A DNA stretch of 64,000 bases from Mesostigma viride (lineage: Eukaryota; Streptophyta; Mesostigmatophyceae; Mesostigmatales; Mesostigmataceae), in assembly GCA_009746045.1 (NCBI GenBank), contig RPFO01000389.1, forward strand, positions 686,940 through 750,939. The letters are read 5' to 3'. The notes beneath the pieces are model-generated. The model had not been told where the DNA came from. It made no database searches and saw only the letters and a program-made list of their open reading frames with translations. Position numbers and translations under genes: made by a program. How positions within the stretch are numbered: the first letter of the stretch is position 1; the number at the start of each line of letters is the position of its first letter. Positions 30,447 to 40,136 of the stretch are shown piece by piece.

Positions 30447-30785
30447 CATGCCTCGACGTACAATAAACAGGGTGGACAGTCTGGATTTCCTTACTATGCA
30501 GTAGCTCATGACGGGGATAAGGGTAGACCTGCTATATTCTACAGCTGGAAGACTTGTGAGGAGCACATTAAAGATAAGATATTGTCCCAAGGCTCTATTG
30601 CCAGGTGGAAGGGGTTTGATAACATTACAGATGCAGATAGGTTTGTTAGGGAACACATGCCATTGCCTGAGGGGATGCACACCACTCGTGAATGCTCCAA
30701 GCCACCCACGATCAGCAGTCAGGGGGAGGGGACAGCAGTTACAGTTACCTTCTCTCAGTTGACCATTGGCCCTAGCAGACAGTAG
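30447..30785 (+). CDS. TRG ORF0: viroplasmin / RNase H1 hybrid-binding-domain-like protein
   Basis: An open frame from just after an in-frame TAA (30444) to TAG at 30783. It reads FPYYAVAHDGDKG, AIFYSWKTCEEHI, RWKGFDNITDADRFVREH and, at the C-terminus, AVTVTFSQLT. The aromatic start, YSW-x-x-C and K-x-F/D-A-x-x-F pattern fit the small fold shared by eukaryotic RNase H1 N-termini and caulimovirus inclusion-body proteins, which binds RNA/DNA hybrids or dsRNA. There is no in-frame ATG before the domain; the ATG at 30448 is in another frame, so this copy may be damaged or spliced. G2 has the homologue at 40137-40562 with a normal ATG. Confidence 0.65.
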   Translation, partial: HASTYNKQGGQSGFPYYAVAHDGDKGRPAIFYSWKTCEEHIKDKILSQGSIARWKGFDNITDADRFVREHMPLPEGMHTTRECSKPPTISSQGEGTAVTVTFSQLTIGPSRQ

Positions 30786-30918
30786 AGGAGATTATTACTA
30801 GGGAATAGTACTAGGTTCTACATATATAAGATCTATAGCACGTGGTTGCCCTCTCTCCCTCTCTCTCTTTCTTTCTGGGGAGGTGTTGCCTGCAGTGTAA
30901 GGTATCGGTACGAGCACC

Positions 30919-31229
30919 ATGCCACGAAAACGGAGAGAAGCTGTCAATAGAGAGATAGAACAGGTAGACAACCACGAGCAAGGTATAGAGGTGGTAGAGG
31001 TACCACCGCACGTCCAAGTAGGGACAGGTACAGGTGAGGTTATGGAGAGACCTGCGGAAGGCTCCCCACGATCCAGAGACCAGGGCTGCAGAGATTCATC
31101 AGATGATGACAGTCCAGACTCCAGGTTGGAACAAGGGGGGGACGGGCGCAGCCAAGAGATGCTCCAGGGGGGTTTCCAGCAGCAGCAGCAGCAGCGGCGG
31201 CAGCAGCAGCAGCAGCAGCAGCAGCAGCC

Positions 31230-31262
<33 letters not shown>

Positions 31263-31958
31263 GCGGCAGCAGCAGCAGCAGCAGCAGCAGCAACCGCAGC
31301 AGCAGCAGCAGCAGCAGCAACCGCAGCAGCAGCAGCAACGACCACAGTGGCCGCAGCGGTATCCTGAGCAGACGGGGCACGAGAATGAAAACACGCAGTA
31401 CTACCGTTATCATGCTCTGCCAGCCACAGAGCGACCATCGCAGCCCTGGGCTGGGCGCGGCCGCTCCATGGGACCTCCCGGCGCCGGCCACAACACACCG
31501 GGGCAGGCGTCGAGTGTCCTTTGGCAGTACTTCCCTACTACCCATGGTGTTGGGGAACTCTGAGGATGTCGGGGAGGACACCGGGGCAGAGGGCGAATTC
31601 GGCGATTTGGAGGGGGCAGTGGAGGATGGCGAGGAACCTGGGGCACAGGACCCTTCCTTTGGAGCTCATAGGCCACGGGCCCGGCTAGGGGGTGACAGAA
31701 GCAGCGCCACCGCACACGACGAGGGGACTCAGACAACCGTCCAGCGACACGTCCCCCAACCGCAGCGACCTCGGGCGCAGGACAGCAGCATGGTCCACTC
31801 GCCTGCGGTCGTCAGCAACCTGAATTTCAGCAGGGTGGCATTGGATGACCCGGGGTATGAACACCCCTCGTCGGTACAGGTGCGGCGGACGCACGGCACG
31901 CCGACCAGATCCGGATCTCTCCCCCGGTCGCAGCCCCCAGCCTTCGACTCCGTCCCCC
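30919..31958 (+). CDS. TRG ORF1: Gln-rich protein (frame broken)
   Basis: Starts MPRKRREAVNREIEQ, an N-terminus like that of the G2 ORF (MPRGKKKVRGKTR). A long (CAG)n-encoded Gln stretch covers about 31182-31345. After it the homologous text moves to another frame: LNFSRVALDDPGYEHPSS (about 31818-31872) matches LNLSRMAPSDPGYAHPSS of G2. So the ORF is probably one protein with one frameshift here. Function unknown; a Gag N-terminal extension is possible. Confidence 0.6.
31180..31345. repeat. CAG microsatellite coding polyglutamine
   Basis: Almost pure cagcag runs with a few cgg, cca and caa interruptions. Long antisense Leu, Ala and Cys frames over it are artefacts. Confidence 0.9.
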
Positions 31959-32948
31959 ATGCACGTAGACGTCGGTGGACCCATCACCAACGCGGTAAAG
32001 GCCCCACCGTTGCCCAATTTCAAGAATGTACCCAAGCTGCACGCGGACATGAAACCGCGGGAGATTGACGAATGGGGGCGCATGTGGCAACAGCAGTATA
32101 CCGTCTGGTCCAACCACCACAGTTGGGAACTTGCCACCTGCGATCTGATCCCGCATGTTGTCAACACCTGCATGGATCCTTCGGTGGTGAGCATCCTGAA
32201 CTGTGAGAGCATCGCATCCCAGTCGTACCCGCAAACCGTGGAGGAGCTGATGGACCGGGTGCGCCGCAAGTTGATACCCCCAGACGCGGAGCTCCACGAG
32301 CGACTCGCCTTCGGCAAGCTGCGCCAGGGGACCACTCCATATCGCGAGTTTCTGTCCAAGTTTGAGTCCAGCGCCGCCTATCTGACCGACATGACCTGGT
32401 ATGAGTACAAGAGCAGGTTCATCGAGGCACTCTGTCCCGAGCTGCAGGACGAGGTATTCAAGCACTACGCTGAGGTCCCTTGGGAGGAGTGGGACATCTT
32501 GAATATCCAGAGGTATCTTCTGCAGGTGGCCGACGTCGTGGCTCGCGGGCGCGCACCATCGGTGCGTCGTTTCTTCCGATCAGGTCCCCCGCACGACGGC
32601 GAGGGGAACGAGGACTCCCCCAATGACCTGGAGGACGGGAACGCTGACCATGGCCTCAACGCCATCGACGCGAGTAAAGCCCGTTGCTTCATGTGCCTTG
32701 AGGTGGGTCACCTCAGGCGCGACTGCCCCAAACTCCGTAGCAGGCACGCTGGACGTGGCACGGGGGAGACCGAGCCCAGATTTTCAGGCCCGGCGTTCGG
32801 CAGTCGCCCGGACTCCTCCGGCCCAAGGGACAAGCCCCGCAACGCGGACGAGCGGGCGCCAGCAGGCCCGGCAGTTCACGACTCAGCACCAGCAGCCGCG
32901 GCCGCCAGCGATGAGTTCTACCAAGGGCGTGCTGCGCGCGGTCAATGA
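31959..32948 (+). CDS. TRG Gag (capsid and CCHC nucleocapsid)
   Basis: From ATG 31959 (MHVDVGGPITNAVK) the frame has PREIDEWGRMWQQQY, CMDPSVVSILNCES, ERLAFGKLRQGTTPYREF and RFIEALCPELQDEVF as the capsid-like part, and the knuckle CFMCLEVGHLRRDC (about 32687-32728). It matches the G2 Gag throughout, including the FSGPAFGxRP tail. The frame is intact, so this otherwise Pol-less element keeps a Gag that looks functional. The start is chosen because G2 has an ATG at the equivalent site. Confidence 0.85.
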   Translation: MHVDVGGPITNAVKAPPLPNFKNVPKLHADMKPREIDEWGRMWQQQYTVWSNHHSWELATCDLIPHVVNTCMDPSVVSILNCESIASQSYPQTVEELMDRVRRKLIPPDAELHERLAFGKLRQGTTPYREFLSKFESSAAYLTDMTWYEYKSRFIEALCPELQDEVFKHYAEVPWEEWDILNIQRYLLQVADVVARGRAPSVRRFFRSGPPHDGEGNEDSPNDLEDGNADHGLNAIDASKARCFMCLEVGHLRRDCPKLRSRHAGRGTGETEPRFSGPAFGSRPDSSGPRDKPRNADERAPAGPAVHDSAPAAAAASDEFYQGRAARGQ

Positions 32949-33210
32949 GATCGAGGCTCATCGACTAGCCTCCGGACAGCGTGCGACCTTTGAGTCACCA
33001 GCAGTGGCCGGTTACGAGTTTGCCGCTGGGAAGTATACTACAATATATATTATATAAGTATATTTAACTAATAATTATATTTTTATAATATGTTCACTCC
33101 GGTGCGCTTTTCCAGTCCTAGTGGCTGGCCACCTTAGCCATTCTGAGAATGCCCACCTTTGTAGGGCAAGGGGGGGGTGTCTGTTTTGCCCCACATCTGT
33201 ACCAAATACC

Positions 33211-33330
33211 AAGGGTGCATTGGTCCTGCACAGTAGCAGGTCACCCTGTTATCATGATGTCAGTAGTACGAAGGGTGCATTGGTCCTGCACAGTAGCAGG
33301 TCACCCTGTTATCATGCTATCAGCAGTGAG
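33211..33330. repeat. 60-bp tandem repeat, two units
   Basis: Both units begin aagggtgcattggtcctgca and run to cagtagtacg or a variant. Confidence 0.85.
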
Positions 33331-33557
33331 GGGGGTGTTTGGAATCACACCCTGACCCCATGCAGAGCGTATGAAACCAGAGGGCTACTAATAATACCAT
33401 ATACTTCTTTACTATACCTACCTTTTATATACTAAGTACTTGTACTGGTCCACTACACTTCTTTATGATACCATACTCTTCTTAATTATATCTAGCTCCT
33501 GTATGATCGGCACGGTTCGGCTTTGGATCGAGCCGGCCATCTATGTAGGAATCCACC

Positions 33558-33663
33558 GCAGCCGCGCGTGGATCCGACGACCTTTCTACTGCCATGCCAG
33601 GGATCGATGCGCAGCCGCGCGTGGATCCGACGACCCTTCTACTGCCATGCCAGGGATCGATGC
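33558..33663. repeat. 53-bp tandem repeat, two units
   Basis: Both units begin gcagccgcgcgtggatccga and end in atcgatgc; one T/C difference. Confidence 0.85.
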
Positions 33664-35691
33664 GCCAGCGTGCGGATATTATATATTTTCAATATTCTCT
33701 ATTTTCTATATAATATATTTTCTCCATGCTATATTCTCTATGGGATAATCCGCAGTTGGCGGTGGGCTTGAACGGGTCGTCCCGAAGAGGACCACGTCAG
33801 GCACTCAGCACCGCATGTGCACATGGTCCTGGCCTTTTTGGACATGGGCTCACCGGATGCTTGATGATTCTACTACTAAGGCGTCCGTACCGAGGCATCT
33901 CCGCGTGGGATGCCGGATTCGGCAGCGAGTGCCAGCGACCCCAGGCTACGGCCTGACTGCACGTCGCGTCCCGCGTGACCAACGGACGCGGAGTCCCATG
34001 GCATGCGACCAAGTATTATTATAGGGAGCCTTCCGGCTGGCGGCTATGAGTCACGGCTCCCTGACTTCCTAGCGCGTGAGGGACGTGCTTGGCTTCTCGT
34101 GCAGCTGCACGTGATTAATTTCACTAGTGCGGCACGGTGCATGGAGACGGCACGGTGCATGGAGGCTGTTGCAACCCCGATGCGACTGAGCGATCAGGCA
34201 GGGCGGAGCCTGTACTGAATCGTGGTCGGCCGGCAAACAGATGTACAGCACCTTGGTGGATTGTCGGTAGCCAACCAATTGGCTACCCCGGCATTGAGTC
34301 GACGCCTAGCTGGGTCAGGGCACTCCTGGGCTCGAGTAACCGTGCATGCAGGGCGCGCCCGCGTCCGCCGCGACTGTCGGGAGTAAGGGCCCCTGGGCTG
34401 CAAGCATATGCGGGCACGGTGCAGTTGCATGGCGACAGCACGTACTGCCGGCAGTAGTGGTGGATGACCCAGCCGGTCGTGGTTGCACTGGTTGCGCTGG
34501 TGCCGGTCGTGGTTGCATCAGAAGCAGGTGGCGGTGTCCGGTCATTGTCTCACCGCCTCAACAGTGCGCGTGCATGGTGCCGATGCCACATGATGTGGCG
34601 CTGTCGCCCCGCAGACTGCCGGTATCCGAGTAACACCCGGTATCACTGCATAGGGCCGGTACATCCGCTCTGAGCGGACCCGGCGCTGACGCGCGCTGAG
34701 CCATGGCAGAGCACTGAGGTACATGGGACGTGCGGGATCTGGCCGTCGAGGGTGAGTCACAGGGACTGTAGTAACGGCGACCCGAGACTGAGAGGCAGGC
34801 AGGACGAGCTGCTGGAGTCTGAGCACCTGTCACTGCCCGCGACCCTGTGCATGGCTACCATCGCGCAGTGTTCGCGTCCCTCCTGTGGGCTGAGCCCGGT
34901 AGGGAGTTGTTCCTTGCACCACTGGTGGAGGCCGATCGAGCGTGAGTTGCAAGTGGCTCGTGTCCGCGCGCCTATGCATGGATGAGGGACTCAGAGCAGG
35001 GCGTTCCATGTGCATGGCGGGCGGGCTGTGTGGGCTTCAAAATGTACTATACCCCATGGCCATGCACTGGTACAGGGGTGGTGAGAGGCCTTCAAGCTTC
35101 GAGTGGGGGATGTGGCAATGCGCGGTGGGGACTGCATACCTTGGGGCGTGTTTCTGTTGCGGGAATCGGGCTCCTGGGCAAGACATCCAAGCGGGGTGGA
35201 CAGGCGGTGATCGGTCGTGCGCGGGATTGACCCCGGCCCACGATCGCTGTATGTGCTGGAACACCTGTGTGCTGGGCGCGATCGAGCCCGAGGCGCTCTT
35301 GTTTGGGACTGCGGGGTTGCTTCGGCCCTACTCCATGAGCAGCACGGTGTCTCGCAGGGGCAACGTTACTGATACGGTAGTTCCTGCAGGGCGTGTCACT
35401 CCCCGACCTGCCCATTGCATTGTATAAGTGCGGGCATTGCGGGCGCTATGCAGTCCACGCCGGCGGCCTCGAGCATCACATGCATATGGGCCTGCGTAAA
35501 CATCAACCGTGCTCTTGCGTGCGAGTGCACGGAGGGTGTGACTGCGAGCTGAGGAGTTTTCCCCCGCTTGCGGTGGAGTTCAGGCACATTGGCAGTAAGG
35601 AATGCGGGGACCGGCGACTGCTCCGGTCTATGCACGTCGGCCGGAGTGGTGTTGTGCCTAAACTACTGTAGCTTCGTGGAGGAGTTGGCAG

Positions 35692-35912
35692 GGCGCACTC
35701 CAGTGGACACGCTGGGGCCCTGCTAGTTTTGGGCAGTTAACGTGCCACATTATCCAAGTTTCCGGTGTTGATCGACTTTGACTGTTTCCTGTGCTGGATA
35801 GAGACGGCGGGGCGCACTCTAGTGGACACACTAGGGCCTTGCGGGCACCTGCATGCGTTCTCAGGTGCAGGGGAGGCGCACTCTAGCGGCCACGCTAGGG
35901 CTTCCCCCCTCT
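35692..35912. repeat. Dispersed ggcgcactc repeats, three copies
   Basis: ggcgcactc(c/t)ag(t/c)gg followed by a cac(g/a)ct(g/a)gggc block at about 35692, 35811 and 35875. Confidence 0.65.
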
Positions 35913-36710
35913 ATACAGCCACTCCAGCGGCGGCCAGGGACGGCCACGTTGCATGGTCGGTTGGCTCACGGCGCGCCTGTATTTGAGAGGACGCGTACAA
36001 CTGTCGGTAGTGAGGCGATGGATCAGATTCTTCTGGTGCACGCCCTCGCTTCTGAGCATGGGGCCTGCACTGCATGCTGTGCCTCACCGTCGTCGACGCT
36101 AGTAGTACTCTTAATCGTCGTGTGATCACGCGCATCAGTCGCGCTGTAAGACTGGGTTTCGGCTGGATGGGATACATGACTGGCCACCTCGTCGGCCGGA
36201 TCATCAAGTTGTATGCATGAAAAATATTCCCTCCTGCTGACAGTCCCGATTGGCTATATAAAGAGTTGCCCTTGCGTGGCAAGTCTGGGGGGACCTGGTT
36301 TCACTGGCCCGTTGGTGCACAAGGGCTGGGACATAGTACCCCTATGGTCAACATTTCATCAAGTTTGAGGCTGCTCAGAACCTCAGGATTGGTTGCGCGG
36401 GATTACATGGACTGTGCATTATTATGTGGATGGGATAGGGCACGCGGTGGCGCCCCCTAAGATGGTTCCAGTGGATCGGCGCGCCAACAACGGCGGTCGC
36501 TGAGATGGTTGTGAGAGTTTTATGACGGATAGTGGAATTATCCTGTCATCATGTTTCATGCTACTACGTCAGGGTTGGTCCTGTGTATCAACCTCTAGAG
36601 GAATTGGTATTACTAACCTGCGGGTGAACCGGGGTTGGGACATAGTACTCTTATAGTAGCTTACTTGTTTCCTTTCTATCTCTTGTACGGTAGGGACTAC
36701 CGACCCCCGT

Positions 36711-36723
36711 GGGGGGGGAGGAG
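36711..36723 (+). other. TRG polypurine tract
   Basis: ggggggggaggag immediately before the 3' LTR. Confidence 0.85.
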
Positions 36724-37391
36724 TGTTACGTCCCGGCCCTTTTGGACGGACGTAACAATGGAATAAATTATGTAGTTTGACTTGTTGTCATAGTCCGTAG
36801 GACTTTGGGGCTCATTTCGGGACTTAATTTGGGAATTGTCCCTTGGTCAGGACTTTTGTATGGAACTATGACAGTTTGTGTGATTCGGACCAGTTATTTT
36901 GGGCCTAGGTTGTTGTATGCGTGTATCTTCTAGGGGCCGGTGCAGTCGCGCCGCGCTGCGTACTTTATAGCTAGTTGAGATATTGTACTCATGCGTGGAT
37001 TCTGTAGGCGAGGGTCGATGTCGACCCGAGGATCTTGTGTGGACTGCATGCTTTGGAAGGTCGGCGCCATGTCGGCGCCCCTTGCCAGCGTAGTGGCAGA
37101 CCTAGGTGAAATTGGTCCGAGGACGAGAGTCTCGTCCTCTTGGTTTGATGAATGATAAGTGCGAATACGCCTACACATTAAACCTGGGGCAACTATCCAT
37201 TTGTAATTGGTATTGCTAGCCATTATAAGTGTGTATTAATTAGCTTGGCATCAAGTCGCGGTGCCAGATATCTCACGACCCCAGTCGTGAAGCGCAATCT
37301 GCATTAGGCCACCTTGAATCTTCCTAATTCCGGCATGGTAGATCTTTCGCTACGTGGCTCAGGCTAGGTGTGTCTGGGCTGGGACGTAACA
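36724..37391 (+). repeat. TRG 3' LTR
   Basis: Reads the same as 29037-29704 and is followed by the target duplication tgtcg. Confidence 0.92.
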
Positions 37392-37396
37392 TGTCG

Positions 37397-37906
37397 CATG
37401 TGGCCGGATGTCCGGTATCCTGCGCGACGCGCCAATGCCTCGTTGACGAACGACGTAGACGCACCCGTGTCCACCATGAACTGCACGTCCATGACGGTCT
37501 TGTCGTTGAGGTAGGGGTCTAATGCTGATCCCGGTACAGCCAGACCTCCCCTAAAAAGGAGCAAATTGCGGGTACCAGCCGGAGTTGCGCGCGTAGGCTG
37601 GTCGGAGCTCGCTGCGCTACCCGTGGCCGGCTGCGTGCTTGGGGCAGAAGTCTCGCCCAAGGATGCATCCGCGCTTGTATTCGCTACAAGCGGGGTGCGA
37701 CTATCTACTGGAACGACTGATTCTACGCCCGCGCTGGTATTCGCTACCAACGGGGTGCCCTTATCTAAGCTGTCTATCTGCCCGACGTTATTGACTTGCG
37801 CTACCTTATCTACCTGTCCTACATCTACCTCTATCCGTGTAGGCAGGGACACTACGCACGAGGAACGGAGGGCCGGGAGACCGCCTCGTTCGACCGCCCG
37901 GTCCAC
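37397..37906 (-). pseudogene. G2 protease N-terminal half, split by TRG
   Basis: After a low-complexity linker with two TPLVANTSA units, VQFMVDTGASTSFVNEAL carries the DTGA active site. The frame is cut at the TRG target site; the C-terminal half is at 28279-29036. It overlaps the end of gag by about 55 bp in the -1 frame, a usual retroelement arrangement, though I see no clear slippery site. Confidence 0.85.
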
Positions 37907-39024
37907 TCTTCCCCCTCTACCTCATCCTCCTCGTCACCATGCCCATAGCCGGCGACCGCCTTGCCATCCATAACCCCCGAGGCGCCATTACCCGAGTCCT
38001 GTTGCTGTGAGAACAACTCATTCAACTCGCGGTTCATCCGCTGGAACGAAGGACCCGTAGCGCGGGGCGTCTGGTGCTGCGTGGGACGCTGCTGGGCGTC
38101 CTGCAGCTTGGCTGCGCGCTCGCCCGCGTTGCGAGGCCGGTCTGGGCGCCGTGCTTGTTCCGGGCGCTTACCGAAGGCAGGCCCGGAGAAACGGGGTGAC
38201 GTCTGCTCGTCGCCACGATCACGATCCCGTGGTGGTCGCGTGCAGTCCTTCTTGAGACGACCGACCTCGCCGCACCGGAAGCATTGCGCCTTGGACGCAT
38301 CGATTGCATTGACCTGGGGCGCTTCATAGTCGCCGTCCTCCTGCTCGTGGTCAATAATGTCCTCAGAGGACCCATCTTGGTCCACCGTAGTGAAGTGGAC
38401 GCGACGCGGTGCAGCACTAGCATGCCGATAGGTGACCGCTGCGCGGCGGCGTGCGAGCACATCTGACACCTTTAGAAGGTACTGCTGGATCTCGATCACA
38501 TCCCACTGCTCCCATGGTATCTCAGCAAAGCGCTTTAGCACCTCATCTAGGAGTTCCGGACTCAGCGCCTCAATGAACCGCGCCCTATATTCGGTCCAGG
38601 TCAAGTCCTCAAAGCGAGCCGAGAATGCTTCAAACTCTGTCAGAAACTCGCGGAAGGGCGTGGTGCCTTGGCGTAGCTTGGAAAAAGCCAGACGCTCGTG
38701 GAGCTTCCAGTCAGGGGGCACCAGCTTGCGCTCAATGCGCTCTAGTAGCTCCTCTACTGTGCGAGGGTACAAGCGCGACGCGACACTCTCACAGTTGAGT
38801 ATGCCGACCACTGAGGGATCCATGCAGTTGGTGACGACGTAGGAGATAAGAACCTCGGTAGCTAGCTCCCACCCATTGTGGTTGCACCACGCCCAGTAGA
38901 TCTGTACCCACATACGCGTCCATTCGTCGATCTCGCGAGGGTTCATAGTCGCGCGCAGCTTGGGCACTGGTTTAAAGTCAGGCATGGGCGGCGCCTTAAA
39001 CGCGTCGGCCCGAGGTCCGCCCAC
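37852..39024 (-). CDS. G2 Gag (capsid and CCHC nucleocapsid)
   Basis: 390 residues from ATG 39024 (MGGPRADAFK). Capsid-like blocks: PREIDEWTRMW, CMDPSVVGILNCES, ERLAFSKLRQGTTPF, RFIEALSPELLDEVL. The knuckle is CFRCGEVGRLKKDC, with Arg where the third position is usually His-flanking, so its last His is missing (GRLKKDC instead of GHLKKDC). This could impair zinc binding. Otherwise intact and closely related to TRG Gag. Confidence 0.85.
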   Translation of the reverse strand: MGGPRADAFKAPPMPDFKPVPKLRATMNPREIDEWTRMWVQIYWAWCNHNGWELATEVLISYVVTNCMDPSVVGILNCESVASRLYPRTVEELLERIERKLVPPDWKLHERLAFSKLRQGTTPFREFLTEFEAFSARFEDLTWTEYRARFIEALSPELLDEVLKRFAEIPWEQWDVIEIQQYLLKVSDVLARRRAAVTYRHASAAPRRVHFTTVDQDGSSEDIIDHEQEDGDYEAPQVNAIDASKAQCFRCGEVGRLKKDCTRPPRDRDRGDEQTSPRFSGPAFGKRPEQARRPDRPRNAGERAAKLQDAQQRPTQHQTPRATGPSFQRMNRELNELFSQQQDSGNGASGVMDGKAVAGYGHGDEEDEVEGEEWTGRSNEAVSRPSVPRA

Positions 39025-39977
39025 ACTGCGCGATATGGCGGAACATTAAAGATCGACAACGAGTCATCTGCCGATGCAGGCGCTGACCTAGTCGCGCTGC
39101 GTTGTAGCCAGACAGACGAGGGATGCGCGTAGCCAGGATCACTGGGTGCCATGCGACTCAAGTTGAGGTTATTGCCATGCGACACGCTCGGCGGCGCAGG
39201 TCCGGCTGCTGGGACATTGCGCGCCGGATGGGACGACGCGGGCTCACCCTCATCGCATACCGGCGGTGGGACCCTAGCCTCGTCCTGGGTCCACAGCGAT
39301 GTCGCATGGGACTGCAGGTCACTGCCAAAAGAAACCCGTCGACCGCTCGCCCAGGGATGTTGTAATCGTTGGGCACGTTGCGCGTGATAATAGGTCGCGT
39401 TCTGACTAAGCGGACCAAACATCTGCGACCCGGTCGGCTGGCTTAGCGGCTGCTGCTGCTGCTGCAACGACGGAAGCTGCTGCGGCTGCTGCCACTGTTG
39501 CTGCGGCGGCGGCGGTGGCTGCTGCTGCTGTACTGGCTGCTGCTGCCACTGCTGCGGCAACGGCTGTTGCTGTTCCGAATGCTGCTGTGGGGACTGCACG
39601 GGGTGCTGCTGCGGCTGCACTGGCGGGTGTTGCTGCGGCTGCACTGCCAGGTGCTGAGCTGCACTCGTGGGATTCGATCTGGGCCGGGCCTCATCACCTG
39701 CCCGTTCCATCAGCTGGTTATACTCAGCCTGCATTAGCTGCGGCTGGTATTCCTCCCTATTATCCATCCTATGCGCTCCTCGTGGCCTTCGCGGCTCACG
39801 GGAGGTACTAGCCAGCTCACCTGGGTGACCTACAGGACTGCCTTGCTGGTAGGACGAGCCCTGTTGTGATACCTCCTGTACTTGGTACTCTGGGCTGCCC
39901 TGCCTATCCAAGTCTGCACCTCCCTCCTCGGAATGACTCCTAGTCTTGCCGCGTACCTTCTTTTTACCCCGCGGCAT
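38943..39977 (-). CDS. G2 ORF1: Gln/Pro-rich protein upstream of Gag
   Basis: From ATG 39977 (MPRGKKKVRGKTRSHSE): a basic start, a charged Ser/Gly/Gln region, a Gln- and Pro-rich middle, then LNLSRMAPSDPGYAHPSS and a tail. It overlaps the gag start by about 80 bp in another frame. TRG has the same order with a broken frame. Possibly a Gag N-terminal part expressed separately. Confidence 0.65.
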   Translation of the reverse strand: MPRGKKKVRGKTRSHSEEGGADLDRQGSPEYQVQEVSQQGSSYQQGSPVGHPGELASTSREPRRPRGAHRMDNREEYQPQLMQAEYNQLMERAGDEARPRSNPTSAAQHLAVQPQQHPPVQPQQHPVQSPQQHSEQQQPLPQQWQQQPVQQQQPPPPPQQQWQQPQQLPSLQQQQQPLSQPTGSQMFGPLSQNATYYHAQRAQRLQHPWASGRRVSFGSDLQSHATSLWTQDEARVPPPVCDEGEPASSHPARNVPAAGPAPPSVSHGNNLNLSRMAPSDPGYAHPSSVWLQRSATRSAPASADDSLSIFNVPPYRAVWADLGPTRLRRRPCLTLNQCPSCARL

Positions 39978-40136
39978 GTTTACCAGTACCACATCCACAA
40001 GAGAAGGAAGGAAGGAGAGAGGAAGAAGGAGGAAAATGCCATGCACATGCCCACAAGCAATCAACCAAGCGACTGCCCTACGTTATTCTGCTAATGTAGC
40101 TATTATATAGTAAGCTATAATTAGTACTCTACTCCT

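Larger units (their letters stand above)
33050..36709 (+). other. TRG Pol-less 3' region, about 3.7 kb with no recognised gene
   Basis: The place where protease, RT, RNase H and integrase would be. The left part is AT-rich (tatatattatataag), the rest GC-rich with only short frames in all phases. It contains tandem and dispersed repeats (see separate entries) but no motif of any Pol domain. It may be captured or expanded non-coding DNA. Confidence 0.7.
29037..37391 (+). mobile_element. TRG: LTR retrotransposon with Gag but no Pol (TR-GAG type), target duplication TGTCG
   Basis: Two LTRs of 668 bp (29037-29704, 36724-37391) that read as identical, TG...CA ends, tgtcg on both sides (29032-29036, 37392-37396), a primer-binding site and a purine tract. 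The internal 7 kb codes an HBD-like ORF, a Gln-rich ORF and Gag, and then 3.7 kb with no protease, RT, RNase H or integrase. It is inserted within the G2 protease, opposite in orientation. LTR blocks, primer site, Gag and HBD ORF tie it to G2, the likely type of helper. Confidence 0.9.

Noticed and set aside
31040-31581. Long antisense frames rich in Ala, Leu or Cys
   Set aside because: They are the other readings of the CAG microsatellite; the plus-strand Gln frame has homologous flanks in G2.
31818-31961. A conserved programmed frameshift between the Gln-rich ORF and Gag
   Set aside because: The shift direction differs between TRG and G2, and no shared slippery sequence was seen.
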